A stretch of 64,000 nucleotides of DNA from Plasmodium malariae (lineage: Eukaryota; Apicomplexa; Aconoidasida; Haemosporida; Plasmodiidae): assembly GCF_900090045.1 (NCBI RefSeq), contig NC_041777.1, positions 124,001 through 188,000 on the forward strand, in the 5' to 3' direction. A model generated the notes under the pieces. The model made no database searches, had not been told where the DNA came from, and saw only the letters and a program-made list of their open reading frames with translations. The position numbers and the translations under genes were made by a program. This document shows, piece by piece, positions 1 to 14,705 of the stretch (the stretch's first letter is position 1; each line of letters starts with the position of its first letter).

Positions 1-3000
1 TTATTTTACTTACATTAATATACATAATATTTTAAGCATTTAAGGGTTCATAAAAGCTTCTGTTATATATGTGATATATGAATTATATAGTATTGAAGTT
101 ATATTAAAGAAAAATTCATATAATGTCATTCATATATCGTGTAGTGTAAATGAGTTACATACCTATTTTGTTTATATTTATATAATTAACTTTGCACTAC
201 TGCTGTAAGAAAATGTAAACTTATTTATTCCTTTTTTTTTTTTTTTTTTTTTGTATTTTTTAATTATTTATGTTGGAAAATCGGCTAATATATCTTTGTT
301 TTAATTATTTTCCCGAAGTTTTATTTCTTCTTTTTTTTTTTATTGAATTTGTAATTTATTGTTTTAATGCTTATTATATTATGTGCTTTTCAACATAAAT
401 TTGAATATATAAAGATATAATATTATCAAGTTTTTTTATTATCCTTCTTATGTAAATTCATTTATTTGTATTCGCATACATGTGCATTACATGTTAATTA
501 GGATAGTTGTACTCAGAAAAACACCATACTAGACATTAATGTGTTTTAATTAAATATAAGAATTAATTTAACAAGAATTTTTTACTTAATAAAAAGCTTG
601 TTTATGAGGTAAATTTTAATTTTTTAAGATGAACTATTTGATTGCGAGGCAAATAAACGTAATAAAAAATTACTTTTATGTTATGAATAAAAACATTTCA
701 TGTTCATTTGTTCATTGTCCATATTTAAATGAATTAATTATTTTATTATATTTTATTTTTATCTTTTATATCATGACATTTATGTAATAATTTTTCATGT
801 TATTTATTTTTTCAACTTTTATTGTCTAAGCTCCTTCTTTTCTTTATATTCCACACAAATATATAATATTAATGTAAAATAAAATTAATTTGATACTGTA
901 TATATATTTTACACCTACCTTAATTTGCATATTATTCTTATTAAAATTAGGCAATTCTGAAGTTGCATATACATTAAGAAATTGTATCTCAGTCTTCTCT
1001 AATAGATTAATTACTAAAAATATAAGATGTGAAACAAAATGTTATATCTTTTTATACTATTTATGTTATCGGACCTTCCAGATAGAGAAATAAACATGTA
1101 TATTTTTACAAATGTAATTTCTTTTTTATAAGTTCTTATTAATAATAGTTAATTTCATTTGTACAAAAAATCTAACGTTGGATAAAAAAACTAATAATGA
1201 ATAATTTTTGTAAGGTAATAATAAAACAGCAGATGTGTAATTCTTCGTAATGTAAATTCACAATATCAGTGTATCTCCCATATAGATATGTTAATCTTCC
1301 CTTTGAAATACAGCATACGTATGATGATTAATCATTAAATTGAACTATATCTGAATTAATAAATAAAAACTAGGCATTCAATTTTATGAATCATAACTTG
1401 TATGCTATATCACATACAATTTAAAAGTAATATGTATTAATTATTATGATATCGTTAATTATTTATGTGTTTAAAACACTTAACCCTTTTGAATGTAACA
1501 AATGAATTGGAAAATTCCCAGCCATATTTAATAATTATTTTGTTATATGAAAAAATTTTATATTACTAAGAATTCTTTTTTTATATCATACATAAATATT
1601 CATATTTTTGTACGTAATTTTGTGAAATGGAAATCTCTACATGCTTTGCTGTGCCTATGAGCTAGCTATTCTTTTGTATATTGTACTAAATTTTTACAAC
1701 CCTTGATGCTCATTTGTATAATAGTGCGTACGAAATTATATTTTATATTTCGTTATTTATAGCATTTTATTTGTTATATATATGTTCAGGAATATTTTTA
1801 AATCTTTTATGTATTATTTATTCGTAATGTCTAATGAAGTCGTTAAAAATAGATCTTTCTGTATATACTATATTGTATGATGTACCCTACAAAATTAAAT
1901 ATAAAAGTATTGAACATAAAAATTTAAATAAAAGAACATATAAAAAAAGGAAAATGAATTTAAAAAAAAAAAAAAAAAAATTTTATTTAACTTTTATAAA
2001 ACAGTACATATACACAATTATACTTTCTTTTGGTTTCTTTTTTTTTTCATGTTTTTTATAAAAATTGTAACGTATGTGTCATTATAACTTTTTGCTTGTA
2101 ATCAATTTTTGTTAAACTATCTTATAAATTTTATAAGAGTTTATTATAATTAACTGTATTTACGATATATAATGAAGAATAAAATTAGCTTAATGATGAT
2201 ATATATTATGGACCTATTAAATATATAAAATTACTCTTCATATGTACATAATTTCTTTACTCAAATATTTTATGTGCTTAATTATATTGTTTAAAATATT
2301 GGACAAATTTACAATAAAATATGTTTTGTTGAACATACTAAGAAATATTTAATTATCTAAATATCTATTCATAAATTTGTAGTTAAATTCTCCTTTATTC
2401 ATAAGTGTAACCTCTAGGATAAAAGCATATTAAAATGTGTTTAGTTAATAATAAAATTATGCACGTTAAACATTAGTTAATTTTTATGTATGATTATTTT
2501 GCTTTTTATTATTAAGCGCTTCTGTTTCCCTTTATAAAATATATTTTTAATGTTACATTTCATTCATTCAGCAATACAATTTAAGTTATCTAATCACTAA
2601 TTAATAATCGTAATTTATAATAATATTTAAACTGTTTTTCATAAAAATTTTCATCATATTATAATTGTCCTCATTATGTTTATTCCTCTTGTACATGAAT
2701 AAGTTATACTATATAATAATATTTATACATGACCTAAGTATTTTTATACGTTTATGTCATATATTAGAAGCATTATATCATTTATGAAATTTGTTTATAT
2801 ATTTTCTAAGTGTAAAATATATGAATAAGATGTACGCTTTCAAGCGGTTCCATTTAATATAAACTTTTCACATATTGCATAGAAGAAACTAACAATTACA
2901 AATGTACTCGTAAACTAGAATTATCAATTATATATAGTAAAAATATATGAGCCAATAAGGGATATAATAAAGTATTTATTGTTGTATTGTGATAAATTCA

Positions 3001-3989
3001 GAGGGTATGCTTTTACGTGCTATAAATAATTTATGAATTAAATTAATTTTTTCCTTATTAAGAATTAAAACTTTATAATATTAGAGTATGTGTTTTTTGC
3101 TCTCCGAAATTATAAAGTTATGATAAATGAGCAAGTTTACAGACTTAATTATTAATATTCGTATTTCCTTTATTAGCAACGACATCTTAGCATGTTACAT
3201 ATTACTTTGCTTATAATAGCAACTAAGCATTCACTGTTTAGCACTAGAAGAAAATTACTTATTGCTCCCACAATTTGATCGTACAAGGTAAAACAATCAA
3301 TCTCGATATAATTATTAATTATCATGAATTAACGTGATTTGTTATTTTTAAATATTCACGCCAATTGGAAATATATGCATAATGAAGTTAATAGGATTAT
3401 ACGTTATAAATTAAATAAGATTTCTCTTTAATTAATTAATACAAGGGAAAAAAGCAAAAAAAAAAAATGTTATAATATAATTATTCCACTTATATATATA
3501 TCATTGGAATAAAGTACATTCGCATCGTTTTACCAAGCATGAAAATAAGACACATTTATTTTTAATTTAAATCTAAAATTACATATTTTTAATTTCACCC
3601 ACAAATAATCATTTAATACTAAAATAAAAAGAATCATTTTTTAATTAAAATATTAATTATCACACTTTTATAAAATGATATCTAATTTTCTTATATACGT
3701 TAATATTAATACATATATTTTCCAAAACTATCTAGTTAAATACAAAAATATACACATGCATCCATAAAACCGTGTTAAGCTTAAACAATACTTTTAAAAT
3801 ACATGTTTAAAAACAATTTAAGATTTATATGAAAAAAATATATATAGAGAAGAGTACATTTTTATTGTTCTGATCAAACAGGCGAAATACTTGAAGGTAG
3901 ATTTATGAAATGTAAGCAATGGGATATAAGTTTGTTATTTATGCGTATAACTTAGGATATTACAAATCTTGCTTATTTTAAGCAACTTA
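1..3989. other. Gene-free subtelomeric AT-rich DNA
   Basis: No open frame here has the composition of a protein, and I see no homology to the gene families found further right. It is very AT-rich and holds scattered homopolymers, such as a T-run near 230-252 and an A-run near 1962-1980. Short open frames at 890-1093 and 1834-2061 look like chance. No telomeric heptamer array is present at the left edge. Confidence 0.6.
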
Positions 3990-4853
3990 TCAAGGGAAAG
4001 AAGCACATGTTTTAGTATTCCTTTTCCATTTTAAACGTATTAACTTTACATATTCTTGAACTTTATTTAAGACATAAATAATCGTTGGTATAAAAATAAA
4101 CGTTAATATATATAATGATACAAATATTAGAGTAAACAATATCCAAATATATGATATTTCAGAGAAAATTTCTTTAGAGTTTTACATTATTAAAAAATAT
4201 TGTATTCCAAGATATGTAATGAAGCTAGGTAAAACAAAAAGTATATCTTCCTTTTATGGTATACTTTTCCCTAAAAACGTAACTTCAGCATTTGTAATAT
4301 TTTTAAAATTATTTATGTAATTTACTTTGTCAAACATTTTTTTTTTTTTAAATATGAATCTCTTCCTGTGTATGCACAAGATTTACTTACCCTAAGTTAT
4401 TCATGTCTCCCTGCATTATTTTATGAACATTCATTTGGTTCTTTATTTTTTCCTTTGGTTTTTTTTTCATTATTAGATCAATCTTTTTTTCATACTCTCC
4501 TTTATTTGACATCTTTTTTTTTAACCTTACAATACCTTTACCTTTTTCCTGCTTACTGCATGTTATTAAATGAAAATTTCTTGTACCAAACTTATTATCT
4601 ACATTGTATTTCTTCTCCAACATTTATTATAGGTTCAATAAAAAAACATAAATATTTAAAACTTATTATAAATTTAGATTTTTGCGCTAAAAATAAATGT
4701 TACTTTTAAAAATAGGACTTTAAGCAATAGAGAAAAAAAAAATTTTCTTAAATGTTACTATTAGACCACTTTATTTTATTGGTGATATATCCAAATTAAA
4801 AAGATAAATGTATAATTTCTAAAAAAAGTGAGTAATAAAAACTTTTCCTTCAT
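3990..4853 (-). pseudogene. fam-l exported-protein pseudogene
   Basis: Read on the minus strand, an ATG at 4853 opens a hydrophobic signal exon ending in LIWIYH, typical of fam-l exon 1, and then meets a stop. The second exon near 4620 encodes YNVDNKFGTRNFHLIT, matching the fam-l pattern TRNYRLLA in which the export-motif arginine is degraded. GEYEKK and a Lys-rich region follow, as in intact members. The C-terminus is recognisable as two hydrophobic stretches, the second containing IFIPTIIYVLNK, a basic tail and a stop at 3990. At least two in-frame stops (near 4385 and 4240) and frame changes break the gene. fam-l proteins are two-exon, two-membrane-segment proteins expanded in P. malariae; their function is unknown. 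The family assignment rests on remembered pattern similarity. Confidence 0.65.
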
Positions 4854-7800
4854 AGAATATTTCTCCAATGATACGTTTTCACCAACTATATTATTAACTA
4901 TAATCTTAATATTTCAATGACTAAACTGTTGAATGAGCTATTATTATTCTTATTTTTCTATTATTTTCATGTATTTCTTAAAAAGTTTTAAATACTACAC
5001 ATAATAAATATATATATATATATATAAACATAATGCCCAGTGAATTGTAGAAAATTAAAAAAGTAAAAACTTTTTTTCAAATATTACATGTTAATTATTG
5101 ATGAAAAATGGACTCTAATTACACAAAATTAATTATAATTCACTGATATATATTCAAAATATATAAATTAATCGTACATCAGATAACGGTATAAAACATT
5201 TTGTAATTGACTGCTTAACCATAGGAAAGAAAAAAATGGTGTATATTCATATAACTAGTACATATACATATTCAATGTATGTGTCTTTCTTCTATTCTGT
5301 ACCGTTGTTACCATTGTTATATGCATCTATATACAATACTTAAAATCAAATATTAAAATATCTTGGGTATTTGGAAAATATGAATAATATTGTTAAATTA
5401 TTTTAAAAAAGAAATAGCTTAAATCTGCTTAATAAGATATTTACGGATGGAATAATGAACATTATATTTTATCTTTCTTTAAACTTATACCAGATAAAAA
5501 TGAAATATTTATACTTACGTAAAATGGAAATTATCATTATTTCATAATATATTAGTAGTATTTATAAATTTGACAATTATAGAAGGAAAAAAATAATTAT
5601 ACTAGAGTTTATAATTATATTTCATGTTTATATTTTGGGGGTTTTCTATTATTAATCTATTGGATGTAAATTTTTCCTTTTTTCAATTTTTATAGTAATG
5701 TTATAGTAGGAAACAAAACTTCAGTTATTGTATTGTAAATGAGCACACACATTATTAATAATATTTCGGGAATTTTATATATTATGTGGGCTAATTATTT
5801 TTTTACTATTTTTAGAAACTATTTATGAAGCTATACTGATATTTAAAGTATAAACGATGACATACTTATTCAAGTTGTATTTTTGTTACATTTATATTAT
5901 TTTTAGTACATTACCTAGTTTATTTCTTTTCTACCTTAGTATATAATTTATACATGTTACATGAAAAAAATAATGAGTAGTCCTATTTCTATATATATAT
6001 CTATATCTATATATATATATATATATATATATTACTTAATGATATGTCTTGTTCATATAATATGGGTATCACTTTGACAAAAAGTATAGTGGAAATGCAC
6101 ACAAACTTATGGTTAAAATTGGGAAACCATGAATATTACATAATCCTTCATATATGTTATCTTAAAACCTTTTATAACATTATGGAACAACTTTTTAAAA
6201 TAAAATATATTTTCCAATAATAATTTAAAACAACATTATTAATAAGAATAACAGTAGAAATTATTTTTTATAGTTAGATATGCTTGAATACATGTGAATT
6301 TTTCTGATATATATACTTCTTCCATTATAGATCAATCTCACATTTACTTAAAGCTTAAAACGGATTAAGATTAACTAATTTTTATATTATATATAAATTA
6401 ATATTAACCCTCCTTTTATATTTGGAGTTTATGAGTATACGAAATATGTTATGTTGTTACCAAGATGAGTTATGTTCTGTTAAGTCCAAGTTTATCTTTA
6501 CTATGTAAAATTCAGACAATATGATGCTGTTATATATGTAGCAATTTTGTAGAATTACATGAATATATATTTTGAATAAATAATCATTTTATCACTAAAA
6601 ATTTTTTTCGAAAAAGCATCAATATATGAACCAAATTTATCATTTTCAGTATATGTCAATTGTGTATGTAAATATGAAGAGACACTCTATTTATATGATA
6701 ATTTAATAAATTTTATTAAAACTACAATATTTTCAAAATATATATCTGTGGTATCCCTATGTAAATGACACTTTTACTATTTATTTTGACGAACCTTGGC
6801 AAGTTTAGATCTAATATAATATTTTATTGGGAAAAACACATTAATACCATTATGTACTTTATTATATCTCCAGTAAATATTAATATCTTAACATGAAAAA
6901 CATATTTTACGAAATGAAAAGTCTAATATAACTGTTCATCATACTTTAGCATAATGTTATTCATCTATGAATACATATACATGATATAATTAAATTTAGG
7001 AAAGCCTGATCATTTACATATAAATTAAATAAATTAGACGTGGGTTTAAATTATTCGATCCCCTAAAAATATATATATACACAAATATATAAATTCATGA
7101 ATTACAAAAATATTAATATTTGTTTCGAAAAATATAGAAAAATAGTAATATTTGAATTACCAATGAAAAAATTATAATGTAATTTTTAATACTATAAATA
7201 AACATATTATATACATTAATAGATGTAATGATTTTTTTTATGTTTATTGTTTATCCTTTTTTCTTACTTTCTCGTTAGTAATTTTCATTTATATGTATAC
7301 ATTTTTACCATGGTGTTCATAATTGGACATTTGTACATGCCAAAAAAACTATCTAAACAATTAAATTAAAAAATTTTCTTTTATTGTATATATATATATA
7401 TATATATATTTATATTTATTTATTTTTATAATTATATGTTCTACATATATTACAAAAATGTTTATTATAAAAAAAAAAAAATTGCGAGTAAACAAATTCA
7501 TGGCTTTAATATATTTATTTTTTTCTTTTTTACACTAATATTATTAGACTTACGCAATAAACACATATATGCATATATCAAACGATTGAAATAATATTTT
7601 TTTTAATTTCAAAAAAGGAAAAATTAAAAATTAAATGCATGCTATATAATATACTAATAAAACTAACGTCATTAAAATAATTATATTTTATTTCATTAAT
7701 GTCCACTAATTATTTTAAATTAAAATATATACGATCTTTATTATGTTCAATCATTATGTACGCAACTATACTTCAAAAGAATTGCTTATTATCATTGCAT

Positions 7801-8392
7801 ACTTTTTATAGTTTTTTCAATCTACATTAGATTAAATAATATTAAAAAACAATATATTTAATATATAACACCTTAGAATAACTTTTAAAATGTTAACATA
7901 ATCTTAATGCAGTAGTGGGTTTTAAAAAAGTTAATTTCCTAATTTAATAAATATATAAAATAACAACACACATTTAAGTTTTTATTACATTTAATCCACA
8001 TTCTTATAAAAGCTAACTCACGAATACGTTAATTTGTACTATTTCCCTTTCTGAAATAATTTATTCTTGAACGTAATTTAATTACTATTACATAATTATT
8101 TACTTTTAATATCGATTGAATCCAGTTATTTTTACGGGTAAATATTTTTATACGGATTATTAAAGAAATTTTTTTAATATATAAGTATTTTATTTTATTT
8201 TATTTTTTTGATACTTTATTATAGAATATATTTGATTTTACTTTAAAGAAAATACAGTAATTTGAATTTTAAAAATATATATAAAAGTGCAAAGGAAAGA
8301 ATGGGTATATACTGTTATTAAAAATTGGAAGCTAAATGTTAATTATTTAAAATTATATTGCGCGATTGACTTTATTTCTTTAAAGAAATACA
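4854..8392. other. Gene-free subtelomeric AT-rich DNA
   Basis: I see no gene or recognisable relic. The region contains (TA)n microsatellites near 5011-5028, 5991-6031 and 7387-7410, and otherwise only chance open frames. Confidence 0.55.
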
Positions 8393-9520
8393 ATGCAATA
8401 TAAAAAACGTGTAAATATTTTTCCTTTTAATTACCGTTTGTTTATTTACAAGTTCAATATGTCCATGTAAGTACTTTAATGAGGAATATAAAAAAAAAAA
8501 AATTAAAGTATTTCTACATTTTTAATTTATTTTATATTTTTCTTTTAAAATAAATTTTGTCCATATAGAAATAATTATGTATTTTTAAATATTGATCCCT
8601 ATTATTTATTTTAAGCTAAACAATTTTGGTAATTCTTGGAATAAAAACATAATTCCAAATAACGCACAATTGTAAGAGCTAGCAGATTATTAATGGAAAG
8701 AACAAAATATAAAAATAAAAGAGATATGCTACTATGAAAAAAAGAATAATATATATAAATGAATGAGATAATATTTTGAAAATAGTTTAAATACATTGAT
8801 ACATTTATTCAATTTTTCGAAAACATTTTCATATGTTATTGAATAACCACAATTTTGAAAAGTATTTTGAAATATTGAACAATCATAATTTTGAGAAACT
8901 ATTTAATAAATTCAATTTTTATGGTGATTTTGAAAAGTCATCTGATCCATTCAATTAGGATGTAAATTTGAAAAAAGGACTTTACACATTAAACTCATGT
9001 GACCATTTTAATTACCTCTTTGATTCTTTTAAATATTATGATCACTACAAAAAAAATTTGATGCATTAAAATATGATGTTAATTATAAAATATGGTATGG
9101 TAGAATAAAAAATGATGAATATTTTAAATTGAAAAATATGACACAAAAAAAAAAAAAAAAGGAACATATTAAATACTTTTAGATGTTATGGAAGATTATG
9201 AAAAAAAAGTAAATATAGCATAAGAAAACTTTTTAATTAAAATAGATTCAAAAGTTGAATTAGAATTATTATGTTTCTTGAAATCTATTCCAAATACTAA
9301 AGATTATTTTGTTAAACATGAAAACTAATTTAAACAATTGTTATGTTTCATTAAAAGAATTGGAGTATTTTCTCCATTTATATTAACAACGTTGCTACAT
9401 ATGTTTTTGTGTTATCTAGTGTAATTATAGATGTTAGTTCTTTTCTGCTCCTTTCACTTTTTGTATTTACTTTATTTTTTTTATATGCTCTAATGTTTAT
9501 TTGCAAAATAAGTCTTTTAT
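8393..9520 (+). pseudogene. Exported-protein pseudogene, paralogue of the 13.6 kb gene
   Basis: An ATG at 8393 opens a short hydrophobic exon ending near 8466 at a GTAAGT donor. The second exon starts at about 8616 with LNNFGNSWNK, closely matching FGNSWNK at the same place in the intact gene at 13,560. A frame change follows, then RASRLLMER, an RxL export-like motif. Asn/Phe-rich, heavily broken sequence runs to about 9150. Around 9250-9400 the peptide pieces KVELELLCFLKS and FKQLLCFIKRIGVFSPF align with the region just before the membrane segments of the 13.6 kb gene. A final frame change leads into a strongly hydrophobic stretch ending near 9513. Several stops and frameshifts make this a dead copy. 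It shows that this exported family has expanded and decayed locally. Confidence 0.65.
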
Positions 9521-12500
9521 TAACATAATCCCACGTGTATAAACTAATCCAATTATTGCATGTAAGTTTAATTTTTAGAAGAGTTCTAATTTTTTTCTTC
9601 AGAACAAACAAAATCAACATACTAAAAAGTTACTCGTATAAATGTTTAAATTCAAAAACGTTAATTTTCTTGTAATTCTACTAATAAATATTTACGAGAA
9701 AAAATATATGTAGAACTAATGTATTTATAATGTTTGAATTCATTTTTTTCTAATTTATTATATTAATTATCTTTACATTATTTGTTATTGCAAAGTAATA
9801 ATAATAACTCACTTCATAAATATTTGTTGAAATTGTTATTTCTGTTTAAAAGCTTAAGAAAAATGTTCATCATATACGATATTTTTTTATTTATTTTGTA
9901 TATGTAATATTATAAAAAAACTATTATTTTATGTTTGTTTTAACTAATTCATCAAACCGCAATTTATATAATTAAATTATGTAATGCATTTTCCTTTCAC
10001 AAAATATGTCGTTATTTTCCTTTTTGCATTTTTAAAAGTTGTTTTTGTTTTTATTACCATATAATTATAATTTTTATTAAATAACATATTATTATTCAAT
10101 AAATTTATATTTTAAAACTAATCTATGTATTTAGTCTCATTTATCACTATTTTAAAATTTACTACACAACTACAAATTTGTTGTGATCCTTAAATTGTAA
10201 CAATGTTTCTGATCAGAATCTCAACAATACATTTTTTTTTTTTTTGGATAATACATATATTTAGGTATTTTAATATTATTGTTTCTTAAAAATCAATTAA
10301 CTTTTTTTCATAATATAATATTATATATTAATACGTAAATTTCTGTTCACATTTAAATTACATTGGCATTTAGCTTTTTCCACACAAAAGGTGACATTAA
10401 AATTGACATACATATATATATATATATATATATATCAACTATAAGTTCCTGCATTCATTAAACGAATTCATCTTTTGTGAATGGAATTATTACTAAAATT
10501 TTGCTAACATTCATACATGTACAGCATATAAGGTGTAAAGCATAATTGTTTAACTCGGATTAGCTTAAACTTATGTTTGAATTTTTAATTATAATCTTAG
10601 AATATCAATATTATATACAATTTCCCTTTTAAAGTACATGTATGTGTTTAATTAATAAAAAATTAATATTTATTTTTAAATAGTTCGTAGCATTTAAGAA
10701 ACCCATAAACGTTTATCTTTTATTATATATTTTTAAATTGTTGCTGTTTAGTAATACATTAATAACTTACTATATATAACTTTAAATTTAATAATAATAT
10801 AGATATAATGCTTTAATAACAATTATTTAATTCCGTATTTTTAATATTTAGAATGTAAACTTTTTCTTATTGCATATACATTGTGCCATGAATCCTGAAC
10901 CTCAATTCTAAATGTGAAAATATTTCCAAATAATACAGATATTCTGTTATATGTTAATTATACATTAAAAAGTAAAATTATAGAGAAGAAAGAAAATGAG
11001 GTTTCAATGTTTTTAATATATATATAATTTTACAATCACTTAAATAATAATTCCAGAATCATGTTCAATTGTATGTTGTGTACAAAGTTCCAATTAAGCA
11101 CTTTATTAGAAGTAATATTTTATTAATATAAAAATTAATATAAATAATTAGCATAATTTTCTTTCGTAACAAAATATAACAACGAATTTAATAATTATAT
11201 ATTTATACACACATATTTTTTAGTAACTTTTGACATAAATATGTATGATATATGTCGCTTTTTGTTGAATATATATTAATTTCAGATTTATTATTATATT
11301 TCAAAAATAACAAGAACAAAACTATGGATTAAATATTAATCTTTTGGTGTTAAAAAATTAACTTAGCTTTTACCCTTATAATTTACGAACAAGGAAGCCT
11401 CATATACTTTATAGGTGATCCTCGATAAAAATTTTTCAAGTGCAGTTCCAATTAAAAGATTATTACAAGTAATTTGAATAATTCACTAGTGTTTACTAAT
11501 AAATATTTAATATATTTAATATATTTATTTAGATTTGTATTGAGAATAATCAATAATTATTTTATTAAAAAAAAGTTTTCTAAGATATTCTTATATATGT
11601 AAAAATATATTATATAAATAAACCCATTTTTTTATTTTTTTTAAAAAAAGCAGTTTTCTTTGAGCCTTAAAACAAAACAGACCCTTTTTTATATGTTATT
11701 ATCATAAAATTTTTAAAATTTTACAAAATAAATATTGTGTATATATATATATATATATTATAGAGTAATATTTATGAATGATATATTAATTATAATATTG
11801 GACAACTATTGTTATATATCGTAATAAAATGTGCATTGTTGTTCAAAAATACAATGACCATTCTTATGACATCACTTATATCTAAAATTAAAATATAATA
11901 ATATTATATTACCATGAGAACAAAAAAATAACGAAATTTCAACCTAAATATAAATTAATCATTATATGTGCATACAAAATTATATTTACAAATAAGCGTA
12001 TTTAAAGTATACAATTAATACCAATTATAATGTTTTTTACTTAAGAAAATAAATAAATTAGAAAAAAAATTTTAAACATTCATAATTGTTCCATTAAACA
12101 TAAAAATATAAATATTATGTCAAAATTTATATTTATATTATTTTTAAAGGAATATTAAAAGGATAACATTAATATAAAAGAATAATGAAATAATCTAACT
12201 TAATTCTGCTTGAATATTAATTTATGTAATATTAATAAAAATCATATTACGCTTCATGGTAATTCTACATTTCTTTAAGTCCACATGAGAATGCCCCCGA
12301 ATCCGATATAATAAGATATATTAAGAAATCATTTTGTATATTTATATATTCCTTTTCTGTAAAGTATAAAATATAAAAAACATACTTATAAAAAATACCT
12401 ATAAAAGTACCAATTAAGTTCTTATGATTATAAATAACTTTTATGCAGGCTTTTCAAAAAAAAAAATATTTTTTACTAATTATTAATTTTAATTTTTTTT

Positions 12501-12640
12501 GTTTGGAAATTTATTTTATTATCTATTTCATTTGCAAAATTGCTTATTAAATTAACATCAACATATACAAGATATAATGCATAAATTTCTTGTTCTAACG
12601 TGTTATCTTACAATATTTTTTATAATTCAAGAATTAATAG

Positions 12641-12679
<39 letters not shown>

Positions 12680-13559
12680 CCTAAATATACAAAATCAGAA
12701 TATGTCGCAAAATTATTTAAAATTAAAAAATGTAATATAACCTAAGTAATTATAATAAAAATAAAGGCAACGTAAATAAAAAAATTTTAACTGTTTTTCT
12801 TATTTTTATTAATTGTTAAGTGCTTTCATTATTTTAAAATTAACATATACAGATATGCTATAATAATATTTTATAATATACATGCATATTTTAATATAAC
12901 TAAATTTTATATTCATAACGTTTCTTTCATTTCATTTTCACCTATTTTTATCAGAATTAATCTTAAAAAAATGATAAATGTAAAACTCCAGTTGTGTCTT
13001 ACTCGTAAATGCATTACTTTCATGCAACCAAAGAGTTTATTAGAACAATAATTAACTAAATGTTTTATATTTTATATAAATTAAGGTCGTATTATTTTAA
13101 TTAAAATGTTATCTGTATTACATTCATACTAACAAAATAGTTTATTAATTTATTGACATGTATATATTATTTTAAAATAAAATTAGTTTAAATCTGTAAA
13201 TTTACAACCCATTTGTTGCATTCTTGCATATAATTAACGATTAGTTTTTAAATTTAAATATATTTTTAATGTTATTTCTTTCTAACAATATTATATAGGA
13301 AAAATATACTAAAATATTTTTCTTTAATATGCATTTTTTTATTTTTTTAATATTATTAATATTCATTTTTTTTACGCTTTAGTAAATAGTTATGGTATTA
13401 ATCTAAAAAAATTGAATTATGTTAATTTCTAAAATAATAGAAAGTAAAAAAGAAAAAATATAATTCAACTAGAATATTATTAAATACTGTAGAAAAAATA
13501 TAAATTATATAAAAATAAATTGTTGCACGATTAACTTAAGAACTTTAAAGAAGTCCAAT
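9521..13559. other. Gene-free subtelomeric AT-rich DNA
   Basis: I see no gene or relic. (TA)n runs occur near 10,411-10,435, 11,742-11,759 and 12,646-12,676. The last about 100 bases before 13,560 presumably hold the promoter and leader of the next gene. Confidence 0.5.
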
Positions 13560-14705
13560 ATGATAGAAGTTACAAATAAATTAGTATCTCTTGCGGTTAA
13601 TGTATCTACATTAATCTTTTTAATATATTTATTCGAGTACTACCATGAAGTAAAATAAATTTAAGAATTTTTTTACTATAAATTTATTTCATATTTTTGT
13701 TTTCAATTGAAAAATTTATAAATGATAATAGAATTAAAATTTTTTTCTTAAATGATGAACATTTGTTTTGATTTTTAGTTAATATCCTTTGGAAATTCTT
13801 GGAATAAGGAAGTCTGTCAAAGTTACATATTGAATACAAGAACTTTTCGCTTATTAAAAGGAGACACAGAACTATTTGGTGTAAATAGAAATACAAACAT
13901 GAAAATAAATGAACTAGATATGAATAACAATAATGAAAATTCTTTTAGAAAAGAATTTGATTCAATAATAAATGGTAAGAATTTACCAAAAAAATATAAT
14001 CTATTGCTGAATGGAAAATATCAAAATTATTTTGATAGTTTTGAATCTATACCTGAAGTATTAACAATAAATAGTGATCTAAAAAAAGATTTGTATGATT
14101 CAAATGATAGCTTGGATCAATATGCATCAATTGATTATTTACCAGCTGATAATAATAATAAAAAACAGCAAGAAGAAAAAAAAAAATTTTCTAAGTTGAG
14201 CAATAATGGTATATTAAATAATCACAAGAACTCAGAAATAAATGAATTTTCAGAAAATGAAATATCAAGAGATGAATATTCCCCATATGAAGACGAAAAT
14301 TTACCATATGAGCAAAGAGTAGCAAAACTAGAAAAGTTAGAAAGTATTGCGCTTGAAAATGAAAAATCGAAGTCAGGCTTTCTTAATTATATAAAGAATT
14401 TAGACAAGAACATTGAGCTTGGAATATACCGTGCACTGAAATCTGATTATAGGGGAAACAACTTTAAACCCCAAAAGATGAGTACAACGAAAAAAATTTT
14501 AAGATTTATAAATCATTATAAAGTATTTGCACCTATAGTAATAAACATCATCATGACATTTGTGATGGGATGTTTAAATTATAGTACAACTCAATTTGTC
14601 CTTTTCGGTGGAACTATTTTAATGTTATTTTATCTTTTAAATAAATTAATAAAATTAGATTCTATGAGATTAACGTTCAGAGAACATATGAGATCACAAC
14701 AATAA
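13560..14705 (+). CDS. Plasmodium exported protein, two exons, two membrane segments
   Basis: Exons are 13,560-13,649 and 13,779-14,705, joined in phase 0 by a 129-base GT-AG intron, giving 338 residues. I chose the ATG at 13,560 because it opens a hydrophobic exon (about residues 8-27) ending exactly at a GTAAAA donor, the usual build of parasite export genes. The second exon begins LISFGNSWNKE and carries R54-L55-L56, an RxL core followed by G58-D59 rather than the acidic fifth residue of a classic PEXEL. The middle is an acidic Asn/Lys/Glu-rich domain. Two hydrophobic helices lie at about residues 284-318, with a short basic tail. It would be secreted into the parasitophorous vacuole and exported to the red cell, with both helices in a membrane; this is inferred from family build. 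Paralogue relic at 8393-9520. Function unknown. Confidence 0.8.

Noticed and set aside
1..600. Telomere or subtelomeric repeat block
   Set aside because: No GGGTTYA-type heptamers or long tandem arrays at the left edge.
890..1093. 67-codon open frame on the plus strand
   Set aside because: Starts at a non-ATG codon, has AT-driven composition and no splice context or recognisable motif.
1834..2061. 75-codon open frame ending in a Lys-run and a Phe-rich tail
   Set aside because: Runs through an A-tract and a T-tract; no family resemblance.
4368..4709. 113-codon plus-strand frame
   Set aside because: Complement of the fam-l pseudogene body; the minus strand carries the recognisable family pattern.
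9378..9620. 80-codon minus-strand frame
   Set aside because: Lies opposite the 3' part of the exported-protein relic, whose plus-strand pieces align with the 13.6 kb gene.
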